From NCBI GenBank assembly GCA_035574175.1, contig DATLZB010000225.1, forward strand, positions 1 through 34,753: a stretch of DNA of 34,753 nt. The letters run 5' to 3'. Of the stretch, positions 16,424 through 24,628 are shown one piece after another. Positions within the stretch are counted from its first letter, which is position 1; each line of letters starts with the position of its first letter. Origin of the DNA: DATLZB01 sp035574175. GTDB lineage: Bacteria > Pseudomonadota > Alphaproteobacteria > Rhizobiales > Hyphomicrobiaceae. The translations under genes and the position numbers were made by a program. Below the pieces are notes generated by a model. That model was not told the DNA's origin. It saw only the letters and a program-made list of their open reading frames with translations, and did not search any database.

Positions 16424-17383
16424 TCAGTGCAGGACCGGCCGCTTCAGCACGCGCCGCCGGTCGGTCGAGGCTACGCGCACCTCGAAGATATCGCCATTCC
16501 GGCGCACCGATAGGGGCACTTCGACGCCGGCCTCGCCCAGCGCCCAGATGCGGCGGAAGAGACTGGCCAGATCGCTCACCTCCTCGCCGCCGACGGCGAG
16601 GACCACATCGCCGGCACGCAAATCCGCCCTGCGGGCGGGCCCGCGCCTGGCAAGTCCAGAGATGACCACTTCCTGACCAACCTTGGCCACGTAGACCCCG
16701 AGCCAGGGTCTTGCCGGGCCGGGCCGCCGCCCCAAAGTCACAAGGTCGTCGAGAACCGGTTTCAACGGATCGATCGGCACCATCATGTTGAGGTCGATGA
16801 CCTCGCCACTGCGCATCTCATGCTGGAGCTGCAGCGAGCCCACTCCGATCAACTCACCGGTGGCACCGATCAGGGCGGTGCCGCCCCAGAAGGGATGGGC
16901 CGGCGCGGTGAAGATGGCTTCCTCCAGCAGGTACTCCCAGGCCCCTGCGAACTCCTGCTTGGCAATGATGCGGGCGGCAATGGCGTTGCGGCGGCCGCCG
17001 AAGCCGCCGACGACCACGCGCTCGCCGATCTCGGCGCGGCTCGAATTGCCGAGTTTGAGGCTTGGAAAATCGACGCGCGCCAACACTTGGACAAGGCCGA
17101 AGCCGGTGTGCTGGTCATGGGCTAGCACGTGGCCCTGAAAAATGCGGCCGTCGTTCATGGTGATCCAAATGGTCTCCGCTTCGGTCACCAGGTAGCCGAT
17201 TGTCAGCACGAGCCCGTCCGGGCGGATCACCACCCCATGACCTTCGCGCTCGGTCCCCAGCGTCTCGGCGCTGAAGGCGTCCCTCGGCACGAGCGAGCGA
17301 ATGCCGACGACGCAAGAGAGCGCCGCGTCGAGATCGTAGGCGTAGTGCTGTGGTTTGGGGTGCACGCAGGTGCTCGTTATCAA
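16424..17383 (-). CDS. Trypsin-like/PDZ protein of the HtrA (S1C) fold lacking the catalytic triad
   Basis: A 319-residue protein with an HtrA-like chymotrypsin fold (about residues 20-200) and one C-terminal PDZ domain (about 223-310: 'RPWLGVYV', 'GPARRADLRAGDVVLAVGGE'). Laid against DegP, the catalytic His position is Tyr64 ('GLVLTIGYLV'), the Asp position is Gly94 ('HDQHTGFGLVQV'), and the Ser motif is 'PFWGGTALIG' (164-173) with no serine. It is therefore unlikely to be a protease and may be a binding or scaffold protein. No signal peptide is apparent. The only visible start is a TTG at 17383; the frame continues open upstream without ATG or GTG nearby, so the N-terminus is uncertain. It stands divergent from the thiolase pair. 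Confidence 0.85.
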   Translation of the reverse strand: MITSTCVHPKPQHYAYDLDAALSCVVGIRSLVPRDAFSAETLGTEREGHGVVIRPDGLVLTIGYLVTEAETIWITMNDGRIFQGHVLAHDQHTGFGLVQVLARVDFPSLKLGNSSRAEIGERVVVGGFGGRRNAIAARIIAKQEFAGAWEYLLEEAIFTAPAHPFWGGTALIGATGELIGVGSLQLQHEMRSGEVIDLNMMVPIDPLKPVLDDLVTLGRRPGPARPWLGVYVAKVGQEVVISGLARRGPARRADLRAGDVVLAVGGEEVSDLASLFRRIWALGEAGVEVPLSVRRNGDIFEVRVASTDRRRVLKRPVLH

Positions 17384-17600
17384 AAAGTCGGCTACCGCAG
17401 GGTAGGGCGCCCGGGCTTGTGGCGGCCGCCGGCCGCGCGAGTTCGATGCTAATGCAGCCGGCCGGACCGTTCCAGCCGCCTCGCAGAGGTATCACCGGCA
17501 AGCCCGCCGCGATTGCGTCAACGTTCCGGCTTGCCGTTTCCATCGCCAGGACCTAGTCCTGTGGGCAGCATACACTTCCAGTTCCAAACGGAAACCCGAC

Positions 17601-18023
17601 ATGGCCCCTCGCCGGCCTGAGCGGTTGAGCAGATACGCACCCGTGACGGAAGAGGGCAACGAGGTACGGCTGGTGGGTGGCCGCTGCGCGCGTTGCGGCA
17701 AGCTCGTTTTTCCCGCCCCGGAGTTCTGCCCCGAGTGCGCACATGGAGACATCGAGGCGGCGGAGCTACCGCAGGTTGGGCGGCTCTACACGTGGTCGGT
17801 GGTACACGCGGCGCGCCCCGGTTGGACCGCGCCGTACGTGATCGGCTACGTAGATCTCGCGCCCGACATACGCGTGCTCGGTCATATCGTCGACGTCGAT
17901 CCCGGCGAGCTTGCGATAGACATGCCCGTCCGCCTGCACGGCCGAAACGCCGTCGCCAAGACCGGCGCGGAGGGCGTGCCGGCGTTCGCGTTTGTCCCGG
18001 CTAGGGAGGGTCGAGACCGGTGA
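17601..18023 (+). CDS. DUF35 OB-fold protein with zinc ribbon (thiolase partner)
   Basis: Acyl-CoA-binding OB-fold protein of the DUF35/YqgB type, 140 residues. The N-terminal rubredoxin-like zinc ribbon has cysteines at 29, 32, 43 and 46 ('GRCARCGKLVFPAPEFCPEC'), followed by an OB fold ('VGRLYTWSVVHAARPGW', 'VLGHIVDVDP'). Such proteins form complexes with thiolases or HMG-CoA synthases. The thiolase gene follows with a four-base overlap (GTGA), which strongly supports that role here. Confidence 0.92.
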   Translation: MAPRRPERLSRYAPVTEEGNEVRLVGGRCARCGKLVFPAPEFCPECAHGDIEAAELPQVGRLYTWSVVHAARPGWTAPYVIGYVDLAPDIRVLGHIVDVDPGELAIDMPVRLHGRNAVAKTGAEGVPAFAFVPAREGRDR

Positions 18024-19177
18024 GTGGAGAGGATCAGGTACTGGTGATCGGAACGGCGGCCGTCCCGTTCGGTCGCCATTACGAGAAGACCGTTGCCACC
18101 CTTGCCGCGCCGGCCATTCTCGCCGCCATTGCCGATGCCGGAGCGGACCGCGCCGACATCGAGGCGGCCTACTGCGGCACGGCGCTCGGCGGCATGATGG
18201 CCGGTCAGCGTTGCCTCAAGCCGATCGGCATGACCGGCATCCCCGTGGTCAACGTTGAGAACGCCTGCGCCTCGAGCGCGACCGCCTTCCGCCAGGCGTG
18301 GGCGGGAATCCGCGCCGGGCTGCACGAGGTGGCGCTGGTGTTCGGTGTGGAAAAGCTCACCAAGCTTTCGGGGCCGCTGCCGATTGAGTCCGACGACTGG
18401 GAAGGCGCCTACGGCATGGTGATGCCCGCACTCTATGCCATGCGGGCCCGCCGCTACATGCACGACCGCGGCGCAACCGCCGCCGATCTCGCGGAAGTCG
18501 CCGTCAAGGCGCGCCGGCACGGGGCGCTTAACGAGATCGCGCAGATGCGAGAACCGACCACGGTGGAGGAGGTGCTCGCTTCCCGCCCGGTCGCCGATCC
18601 GCTGACGCTGCTGCAATGCTGCCCGACGGGCGACGGGGCCGCGGCCCTGGTGCTCGCCTCGATGAGAGCGGCGCGGCGCTTCTCCGGTGCGGGCGCCGCC
18701 CGGCCGGTGCAGGTGATCTCCTCGACGCTCGTCTCCGGCCGCTACCTGACCGGGTTCCGCGACATGACGAGCCCCGAGATCACCAAGCGCGCCGCGCGGT
18801 TGGCCTATGAAGCCGCGGGGCTCGGGCCGGAAGACCTCGACGTTATCGAGACTCACGATGCCTTCACGGTGGCCGAGCTCATCTACTACGAGGCGCTCGG
18901 CCTTGCCAAGGAAGGCGAAGCGGTCGGTCTGCTGCGGTCCGGTGCGACGTCCCTCGGCGGGCGAGTGCCGGTCAACCCAGGCGGGGGATTGCTGGCGCGG
19001 GGCCACCCGGTTGGCGCCAGCGGAGCGGCGCAGCTCGTCGAGATCACGCGCCAGCTCCAGGGCCGGGCGGGTCAGCGCCAGGTGGAGGGTGCCAAAATCG
19101 GGCTTGCCCACGTCACCGGTGGCGGCATCTCCGGGCTTGACCACGGCGCCGCCGCCATCCACGTGCTCGGCGTCTAG
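18020..19177 (+). CDS. Thiolase family protein (SCP-x/acetyl-CoA acetyltransferase-like)
   Basis: A 385-residue thiolase-fold enzyme expected to make or break a carbon-carbon bond on a CoA thioester. The nucleophile is Cys83 in 'VVNVENACASSATAF'. Other conserved blocks are 'CCPTGDGAAALVLAS', the 'ETHDAFTVAELIYYE' motif and 'NPGGGLLARGHPVGASG'. The C-terminal active-site loop reads 'LAHVTGGGISG', so the second cysteine of classical degradative thiolases (CxGxG) is absent, as in SCP-x-like and archaeal thiolases that pair with DUF35 proteins. The start is GTG 18020, coupled to the upstream gene. It may process CoA esters formed by the CoA-transferase further along. Confidence 0.9.
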   Translation: MSGEDQVLVIGTAAVPFGRHYEKTVATLAAPAILAAIADAGADRADIEAAYCGTALGGMMAGQRCLKPIGMTGIPVVNVENACASSATAFRQAWAGIRAGLHEVALVFGVEKLTKLSGPLPIESDDWEGAYGMVMPALYAMRARRYMHDRGATAADLAEVAVKARRHGALNEIAQMREPTTVEEVLASRPVADPLTLLQCCPTGDGAAALVLASMRAARRFSGAGAARPVQVISSTLVSGRYLTGFRDMTSPEITKRAARLAYEAAGLGPEDLDVIETHDAFTVAELIYYEALGLAKEGEAVGLLRSGATSLGGRVPVNPGGGLLARGHPVGASGAAQLVEITRQLQGRAGQRQVEGAKIGLAHVTGGGISGLDHGAAAIHVLGV

Positions 19178-19196
19178 GGTCGGGCAGGCCAATGTA

Positions 19197-19249
19197 AGGT
19201 AAACTTCTGGTTAATTCTGATACACTGTATCTTTAGTTGTGATTTACCT
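19197..19249. promoter_or_regulatory. Nested inverted repeats upstream of the IclR regulator gene
   Basis: In a distinctly AT-rich patch after the thiolase gene, GATACA-C-TGTATC (19219-19231) is a perfect palindrome. It is bracketed by AGGTAAA (19197-19203) and its inverse TTTACCT (19243-19249), with nearly the same centre. No T tract follows, so it is not a typical terminator. It is a good candidate operator or promoter region for the IclR-type gene that starts at 19449. The remaining 200 bp up to that start show no other clear feature. Confidence 0.5.
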
Positions 19250-19448
19250 GCTGCGCCGGTAGCATTGGCCGTTCGCCATACGCAGGCGGATGACGGGGCC
19301 CCACCTTCGCCGACCGAGCCAGGTGGTGGGCGGGGGAACAAGAGGAAAGCACGGGCAATGCTGGCGCCCGGTCCGCGGGCGGCTTGATACAGGCATTGGA
19401 AGAGCGCTTCGAGGCGGACGGTTGCAACACGAGTTGGAATCCAAAGGA

Positions 19449-20264
19449 ATGCTCGATCCGGGTGGCGATAGCAGGGGCACGGTGGCACGCGTCGTCGGCC
19501 TCATGCGTGCGCTGGCCGAGGCGGGGCGCGATATTGGCGTCTCGGAACTCGCCAAGCGGCTCGATCTGCCGGTCAGCACCGTCCACCGGCTGCTCAAGCT
19601 GCTCATCGAGCAGGGCATGGCGGAGAAGACGCGCGATAATCGACGCTATCGGGCCGGATTGGAGCTGCTCCGCGTCGGTGCGCTGGTCGCCAATCAGCGT
19701 CATCGGCGCGAACTGATCGAGCCTGTGCTGGAGCGTGTCGCCGAAGAATGCGGCGAACTGAGCTTCTATTGCCTGTACTTGCCCGCGTTGCACAAGGTGA
19801 TGGCGGTCTCCAAAGTCGACGGCCCATCCCCGGTACCCTATCCCTGCCCTCTCTTCGAACCGATGTCGCTTATGTGGGGAGCGACGGGACGCGCCGTTCT
19901 GGCCTTCCTGCCCGAGACAGAGGTCGCCGAGCTCATCAGCAAGGGCGAGCCCTCGCCCGCCAGCGGAGCGCCGCTGCCGCCTGCGCCCAAGCTTGAAGCC
20001 GAACTTGCCCAAATACGCGATCGCGGCTATGCGATTACCTACGGTGAGAAGGTCAAAGATGCGGTCGGTTTGGCGGCCCCCGTGTTCGCCGAAGGGTGTT
20101 CTCCGGTCAGCAGCCTGTGCGTTACCATTCCAAGGCAACGGTTCCAGTGGAAAATGGAGCCCAAGATCGCCAAGATCCTGATCCGAGAGGCGGCCCAGCT
20201 GAGCGAACGCTTCGGCTGCAGCGACGCCCGGGCGAGCCACAGGCGAGGCGGCAGGGCGGCGTGA
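19449..20264 (+). CDS. IclR family transcriptional regulator
   Basis: A 271-residue regulator with an N-terminal winged helix-turn-helix ('VARVVGLMRALAEAGRDIG', 'VSELAKRLDLPVSTVHRLLK') and a C-terminal effector-binding domain ('SLMWGATGRAVLAFLPETE', 'DRGYAITYGEKVKDAVGLAA'). IclR regulators sense small organic acids or aromatic intermediates and control nearby catabolic genes; the following CoA-transferase gene overlaps its stop by four bases, so it is the first gene of that operon. ATG 19449 was chosen for family length; its AAAGGA lies too close to be an ideal ribosome site. TTG 19437 and ATG 19290 are in-frame alternatives. Confidence 0.92.
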   Translation: MLDPGGDSRGTVARVVGLMRALAEAGRDIGVSELAKRLDLPVSTVHRLLKLLIEQGMAEKTRDNRRYRAGLELLRVGALVANQRHRRELIEPVLERVAEECGELSFYCLYLPALHKVMAVSKVDGPSPVPYPCPLFEPMSLMWGATGRAVLAFLPETEVAELISKGEPSPASGAPLPPAPKLEAELAQIRDRGYAITYGEKVKDAVGLAAPVFAEGCSPVSSLCVTIPRQRFQWKMEPKIAKILIREAAQLSERFGCSDARASHRRGGRAA

Positions 20265-21493
20265 AGAAACCGCTCGCGCACGTTCGCATCGCCGATTTCA
20301 CCCAGTTCCTGTCCGGTCCCTTCTGCACGCTGGTGCTGGCCGACCTCGGCGCCGAGGTCATCAAGATCGAGCCGCCCTCGGGCGACCCGTCGCGCATCGT
20401 GCCGCCGCACTTCGTGGGCGGCGACAGCGCCTACTACCTGGCCGTCAACCGCAACAAGCGCTCCATCGGCCTCGATCTTCGGACTGAACAGGGCGTCGCC
20501 CTCGCGCGGGATCTCATTCTCGCCTGCGACATCGTCGTGGAAAACTTCCGACCGGGCGTGATGGCCCGCCTCGGGCTCGACCGCAAAGCGCTGATGGTCG
20601 AGCGGCCCGAGCTCGTCTGGTGTTCGCTCTCGGGCTATGGTCAGGCGGGACCCTACAGCAATGAGCCTGCCTACGACATGATCGTACAGGCGCGCTCGGG
20701 CGGCATGAGCCTCACGGGCATGCCGGACGGGCCGGCGGTGCGCTCGGGCCTGCCCATCGGCGACCTCGTGGCCGGCCTCTACTGTGCCATCGCGGTACTC
20801 GCCGCCCTCGAGCGGCGCCGCCGAAGCGGGGAGGGTGCCTACATCGACATCGGCATGCTCGACTGCCAGATTGCGCTGCTCACCTATCAGGCCGCCTATC
20901 ATCTCATCTCCGGCGAGGTGCCGGGCAGGCAGGGTCGCGCTCATGACTCGGTGCCGACTTACAACTGCTTTTCCACGCGCGATGGCGGTGAGATCGCGGT
21001 GACGGCCATTACCGAGCGCATGTGGCAGGGCCTGGTGCGGGTGCTCGGCCTGGAAGATCTCCTCAGCGATCCACGCTTTGCCACCAATATCGAGCGCAAT
21101 GCCAATCGGGCCGAACTCATGCCGCTGCTGGAGAGGGCCTTCGCGCGCTTCGATGCCCGCGATCTCGAAAGCAAACTGATCGCGGTCGGGGTACCGGCGG
21201 CCCGCATCAATTCCGTTGCCGAAGCGCTCGCCGATCCGCAGGTGCGCGAGCGCCGCATGGTGCTGACGCTCAACGCGGACGGCGAGCGGCGCGTTTCGGT
21301 CGCTGGCAACCCGATCAAGGTCGAGGGTGTTGGCGAAAGCCATGCCTATCCAGAGTCGCTCGGCGAAAGCTCGCGCTCTATCCTGGCCGAGGTTTTGGGC
21401 CTCGACACGCAGCGCATCGACGCGCTGATTGCGGCCGGAACCGTCGTGATCGGGCCTCGTGTGGAACGTGGGAAGGCGAAGGCCGACGGCTGA
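20261..21493 (+). CDS. CaiB/BaiF family (class III) CoA-transferase
   Basis: Predicted to move CoA from a donor such as succinyl-CoA to a carboxylic acid, activating it for breakdown. The 410-residue protein shows the family blocks 'VRIADFTQFLSGPFCTLVLA', 'DLGAEVIKIEPPSGD', 'YYLAVNRNKRSIGLDL', 'VVENFRPGVMARLGLD' and 'SLSGYGQAGP'. The catalytic aspartate lies in 'EPAYDMIVQARSG'. The start is GTG 20261, overlapping the regulator's stop (GTGA), with GGCAGGG upstream. The acid it activates is unknown; the neighbouring PrpD, lyase and TcuAB genes point to a polycarboxylate. Confidence 0.93.
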   Translation: MKKPLAHVRIADFTQFLSGPFCTLVLADLGAEVIKIEPPSGDPSRIVPPHFVGGDSAYYLAVNRNKRSIGLDLRTEQGVALARDLILACDIVVENFRPGVMARLGLDRKALMVERPELVWCSLSGYGQAGPYSNEPAYDMIVQARSGGMSLTGMPDGPAVRSGLPIGDLVAGLYCAIAVLAALERRRRSGEGAYIDIGMLDCQIALLTYQAAYHLISGEVPGRQGRAHDSVPTYNCFSTRDGGEIAVTAITERMWQGLVRVLGLEDLLSDPRFATNIERNANRAELMPLLERAFARFDARDLESKLIAVGVPAARINSVAEALADPQVRERRMVLTLNADGERRVSVAGNPIKVEGVGESHAYPESLGESSRSILAEVLGLDTQRIDALIAAGTVVIGPRVERGKAKADG

Positions 21494-21511
21494 CGTCGGC
21501 TCGGAGAGGAG

Positions 21512-22273
21512 ATGACCAAGGACATGCTCAAGGGCCGCGTCGCGCTGGTGACCGGCTCGACCAGGAGAATTGGCCGCGAGATCGTGCTCGCTCTTGCCCG
21601 CGCCGGTGCCGATGTCGTCATCCACGGTCGCAAGGACAGGGAGGCCGGCGAAGCCGTCCGCCGGGAGGCGGAAGCGCTGCGGGTGAGCGCGAGTCTGGTG
21701 CTGGCCGATGTATCGGACCGCGCCGCGGTAGGCCGCATGATGGAGGATGTCGTCGCCCGTCACGGCCGGCTGGACATCCTCGTTAACAACGCCGCTGTGC
21801 GGCGCCGGCGGCCGCTCGAGGAGATCGGCCAGGAGGAGTGGCGTGAGGTGGTCGGCATCATCCTCGACGGTGCCTTCCACTGCGCCCAGTGCGCGGCAAC
21901 CCACCTCGCTCGTGGCGGAAAGGGCCGCATCATCAACATCGGCGGCGACACCGCCTTCACCGGCGCCCGCGAACACGCGCACGTGGTGGCGGCCAAATCC
22001 GGCCTTTCCGGTTTAACCCGGGCGCTGGCCGCCGAGCTCGGCCCAAAAGGCGTGACCGTGAACATGGTCTCGCCTGGGTTGGTGATCGCCAGCGGAGATG
22101 ATCCGGTGCGAACGGCTGAGCGCCGCGCGCACTACACGGCCGATCGCTTTGCGCTGGGTCGGCCGGGCAGCCCGGCCGACATCGCGGCGGCGGTGGTGGC
22201 GCTGGCCGGCGATGATCTGTCTTACGTCACCGGTCAGACCATCCATGTCAATGGCGGCTTCTACATGACGTGA
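21512..22273 (+). CDS. SDR-fold protein with degenerate active site (copy 1)
   Basis: A 253-residue classical-SDR-like protein preceded by a strong GAGAGGAG ribosome site. The fold is clear ('VALVTGSTRRIGREIVLALA', 'LDILVNNAAVRRRRPLEE', 'VTGQTIHVNGG'). The active site is not: aligned with FabG, the tetrad Asn is Ile117 ('GIILDGAF'), the Ser is Gly145 ('INIGGDTAF') and the Tyr is Val158 ('HAHVVAAKSGL'); only Lys162 remains. The TGxxxGIG glycine motif reads TGSTRRIG. It may not be a normal dehydrogenase. A second protein with the same changes is at 31753-32499. Its stop is directly followed by the PrpD gene, so the two are coupled. Confidence 0.88.
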   Translation: MTKDMLKGRVALVTGSTRRIGREIVLALARAGADVVIHGRKDREAGEAVRREAEALRVSASLVLADVSDRAAVGRMMEDVVARHGRLDILVNNAAVRRRRPLEEIGQEEWREVVGIILDGAFHCAQCAATHLARGGKGRIINIGGDTAFTGAREHAHVVAAKSGLSGLTRALAAELGPKGVTVNMVSPGLVIASGDDPVRTAERRAHYTADRFALGRPGSPADIAAAVVALAGDDLSYVTGQTIHVNGGFYMT

Positions 22274-23662
22274 GTGGCCGCCATGGCGTTTGAGAGCCGA
22301 AAGAACCCGATCACCGAGCGAATCGCGGCCTACCTGGACCAGGCGCCAGCAATGCCGCTCTCCCAAGAAGTCGCCGCCAAGGCCCAGCACCACATCCTCG
22401 ACAGCATCGCCGCCATGGTCTCCGGCGCCGCGTTGGAGCCGGGCCGCATCGCCGTCTCCTACGCACGCAAGTACGGCGGCGCGCCGGCCGCCGTCGTCGC
22501 CGGCTCCGCCCTGCGCACCGACATCGTCACAGCGGCACTGGCCAACGGCATGTGCGCGCACGCGGACGAGACCGATGACTTCCACGTCGCCTCGATCACC
22601 CATCCGGGCTCGGCCGTGGTGCCCGCGGCGCTGGTGCTGGCCGAGGCGCAGAACGCACCGGGTGCCAGGTTCCTGCGCGCCGTCGTCGCCGGCTACGAGC
22701 TGTGCTGTCGTATGGTGATGGCCATCGATGCCGAGCGCACCTTCGCCGAGGGTCGCGCCACCCATGGACTTGGCGGCCTGTTCGGGGCCGCCGCTGCTGC
22801 GAGCGTTGTGCTCGGCCTCAGAGCGGAGCAGGTCCCCCATCTCCTATCCTATGCCGCCCAGCAGGCCTCCGGTCTTGTGTGCTGGCGGCGCGATCTGCAC
22901 CACGTGGAGAAGGCTTTCGACTTCTCGGGCGCAGCGGCTCGCAACGGCGTGCAGACCGCCACCATGATCGCGCATGGCATGACCGGCGTACCCGATGCGC
23001 TCGAGGGGCCGCTCGGCTTCTTCGCCGTGTTCGGCAGGGGTGTGGATCCGACGCCGGCCTGGCGCGACTTCGGCGAGCGTCCGATCATCCTTGATGCCTG
23101 CATCAAGAAATGGTGCGTGGGTTCGCCCAACCAGGCCCCGCTCGATGCGCTCGAGGCGATCGGCAAAGAGGAGCGGCTGGAACCGGCGGCGATCGAAGCC
23201 ATCACCGTCCGCCTGCCCAGCAACGTTATCGGCATCGTGGACCATGGGCCGATGGCCAATGTCAATTGCCAGCACCTGCTCGCCCTCCACATCGTCGACG
23301 GCGGTTTGACCTTCCGCAGCTCCCACGACCAGGAACGCATGTCGGACCCGGCCGTGCTCGCCCTGCGCGAACGCATTCGTCTCGAGCCTGACGAAGCGCT
23401 CGCCGTCGCGCACCCGCCGCGGCAAGGCATCGTCGAAATTCGGTTGCGCGACGGTCGCCTGCTGCGCCACCATGCCAAGGTCGTGCGCGGCACGCCGCAG
23501 AACCCGATGACCGAGGACGAGGTTGCCGCCAAAGCCCTCGACCTCATGCGGCCGGTGCTTGGCTACGAAAGGAGCCGCCGGGTCGCCGACACGGTGTTGC
23601 GGCTCGAGAGCCTGGGCAATACCGCCGAACTCGCCAGGATGCTGGCGACTTCCAAGGAGTAA
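22274..23662 (+). CDS. MmgE/PrpD family protein, divergent type (copy 1)
   Basis: A 462-residue MmgE/PrpD protein. The family includes 2-methylcitrate dehydratase and cis-aconitate decarboxylase, so candidate reactions are dehydration or decarboxylation of a polycarboxylate. Family landmarks include 'ANGMCAHADETDDFH' (91-104), 'LLSYAAQQASGL' and 'GTPQNPMTEDEVAAKA'. Two active-site segments depart from the canonical form: 'VEKAFDFSGAAARNG' (211-225) in place of K-x-x-H-x-G, and 'KKWCVGSPNQAPLDA' (278-292), where the usual His is Gln287. The copy at 30332-31708 shares both changes. The start is GTG 22274, immediately after the SDR stop; ATG 22283 is an alternative. Confidence 0.9.
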   Translation: MAAMAFESRKNPITERIAAYLDQAPAMPLSQEVAAKAQHHILDSIAAMVSGAALEPGRIAVSYARKYGGAPAAVVAGSALRTDIVTAALANGMCAHADETDDFHVASITHPGSAVVPAALVLAEAQNAPGARFLRAVVAGYELCCRMVMAIDAERTFAEGRATHGLGGLFGAAAAASVVLGLRAEQVPHLLSYAAQQASGLVCWRRDLHHVEKAFDFSGAAARNGVQTATMIAHGMTGVPDALEGPLGFFAVFGRGVDPTPAWRDFGERPIILDACIKKWCVGSPNQAPLDALEAIGKEERLEPAAIEAITVRLPSNVIGIVDHGPMANVNCQHLLALHIVDGGLTFRSSHDQERMSDPAVLALRERIRLEPDEALAVAHPPRQGIVEIRLRDGRLLRHHAKVVRGTPQNPMTEDEVAAKALDLMRPVLGYERSRRVADTVLRLESLGNTAELARMLATSKE

Positions 23663-23665
23663 CCG

Positions 23666-24580
23666 ATGAACAGGTCGAAGAAGCCGACCGCAAGGTTCCG
23701 CGAGTTGCTCGGACGGCGCACGGTCACCATGCTGCCTGCCGTCGGCGACCCGTTCTCGGCAAAAATCGTCGCGCGCGAGGGTTTCGAGGCGGTGATGGCT
23801 TCGGGCAACGCCACCGCGGCGATGCGACTCGGCATCCCCGACGTCGGTCTGTTGACGCTGATGGAGAATGCCGAGGTCGCAGGCCGCATTGCCCAGGCGT
23901 CCGAACTGCCTGTGTTCGCCGATGCCGACACCGGCTATGGCAACGCGCTTAACGTGCGCCGTACGGTGCTCGAGTTCGAGCGGGCGGGCGTGGCGGCGAT
24001 TATGATCGAAGACCAGGTGACGCCCAAGCGCTGCGGCATGCTCGCCGGCAAGCAGGTGATTGCGCCCGCGGAAATGGAGATGAAGATCAAGGCCGCGCTC
24101 GATGCTCGCCGCGATGACGACCTTGTCATCGTGGCGCGCACCGACGCCCGGGCCGTGGAGGGCCTCGATGCCGCCATCCGCCGCGCCGAGCGCTACGCTC
24201 TGGCGGGCGCCGACGCCATTTTCGTCGAGGGCCCGCGCACGCGTGCCGAGGCCGAGGAGATTGGCCGGCGCATCGACCGCCCGCTCATTTACAACGTGAC
24301 GCCCACGGGCAGCGTGCCGCCGCTCGATGTTGCCACCCTGGAGCAGATCGGATTCCGCCTGCTGAGCTTCTCCGTGTACGTGCTGCTCTCGGCAATTCCC
24401 GCCATGCAGAATTTCCTGCGACAACTCAAGCGCGAGGGTGACGTGGCAAGGGCTGCGAGAAACGCCGCAAGCATGCAGGAGTATCTCGATATTTTGGGGT
24501 ACGAGGCTTGGAAGCGATACGAAGAACGATACGCTGGAGCCATCCTCGGCAAGGACAGCCCGGCGCCAACGAAGGGCTGA
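23666..24580 (+). CDS. Isocitrate lyase/PEP mutase superfamily lyase
   Basis: A 304-residue TIM-barrel of the ICL/PEPM superfamily, which includes methylisocitrate lyase, oxaloacetate decarboxylase and 2,3-dimethylmalate lyase. Metal and substrate residues are visible: 'VFADADTGYGNALNV' (84-98) with Asp86 and Asp88, 'IMIEDQVTPKRCG' with Glu115 and the loop Lys121-Arg-Cys123-Gly, and 'LVIVARTDARAVEG'. The loop continues with Met125 where lyases usually have His (KRCGH), so the exact reaction is open. It begins three bases after the PrpD stop, with AAGGAG overlapping that stop. A plausible job is cleavage of the hydrated product of the PrpD step into pyruvate-like and smaller acids. Confidence 0.9.
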   Translation: MNRSKKPTARFRELLGRRTVTMLPAVGDPFSAKIVAREGFEAVMASGNATAAMRLGIPDVGLLTLMENAEVAGRIAQASELPVFADADTGYGNALNVRRTVLEFERAGVAAIMIEDQVTPKRCGMLAGKQVIAPAEMEMKIKAALDARRDDDLVIVARTDARAVEGLDAAIRRAERYALAGADAIFVEGPRTRAEAEEIGRRIDRPLIYNVTPTGSVPPLDVATLEQIGFRLLSFSVYVLLSAIPAMQNFLRQLKREGDVARAARNAASMQEYLDILGYEAWKRYEERYAGAILGKDSPAPTKG

Positions 24581-24628
24581 CAACGAACCGATACCCACGA
24601 AGAGCCGAACGGCATGGGAGGAGATGCA

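Noticed and set aside
19290..19448. N-terminal extension of the IclR regulator
   Set aside because: The extra 53 codons are arginine- and glycine-rich, lie outside the family alignment, and would make the protein unusually long.
20039..21982. Long open frame on the minus strand opposite the CoA-transferase and SDR genes
   Set aside because: It is a GC-rich shadow frame: the plus-strand genes have clear family motifs and coupled starts, while this translation has none.
22844..24598. Long minus-strand open frame opposite the PrpD and lyase genes
   Set aside because: Antisense shadow of two well-recognised genes, with no recognisable domain.
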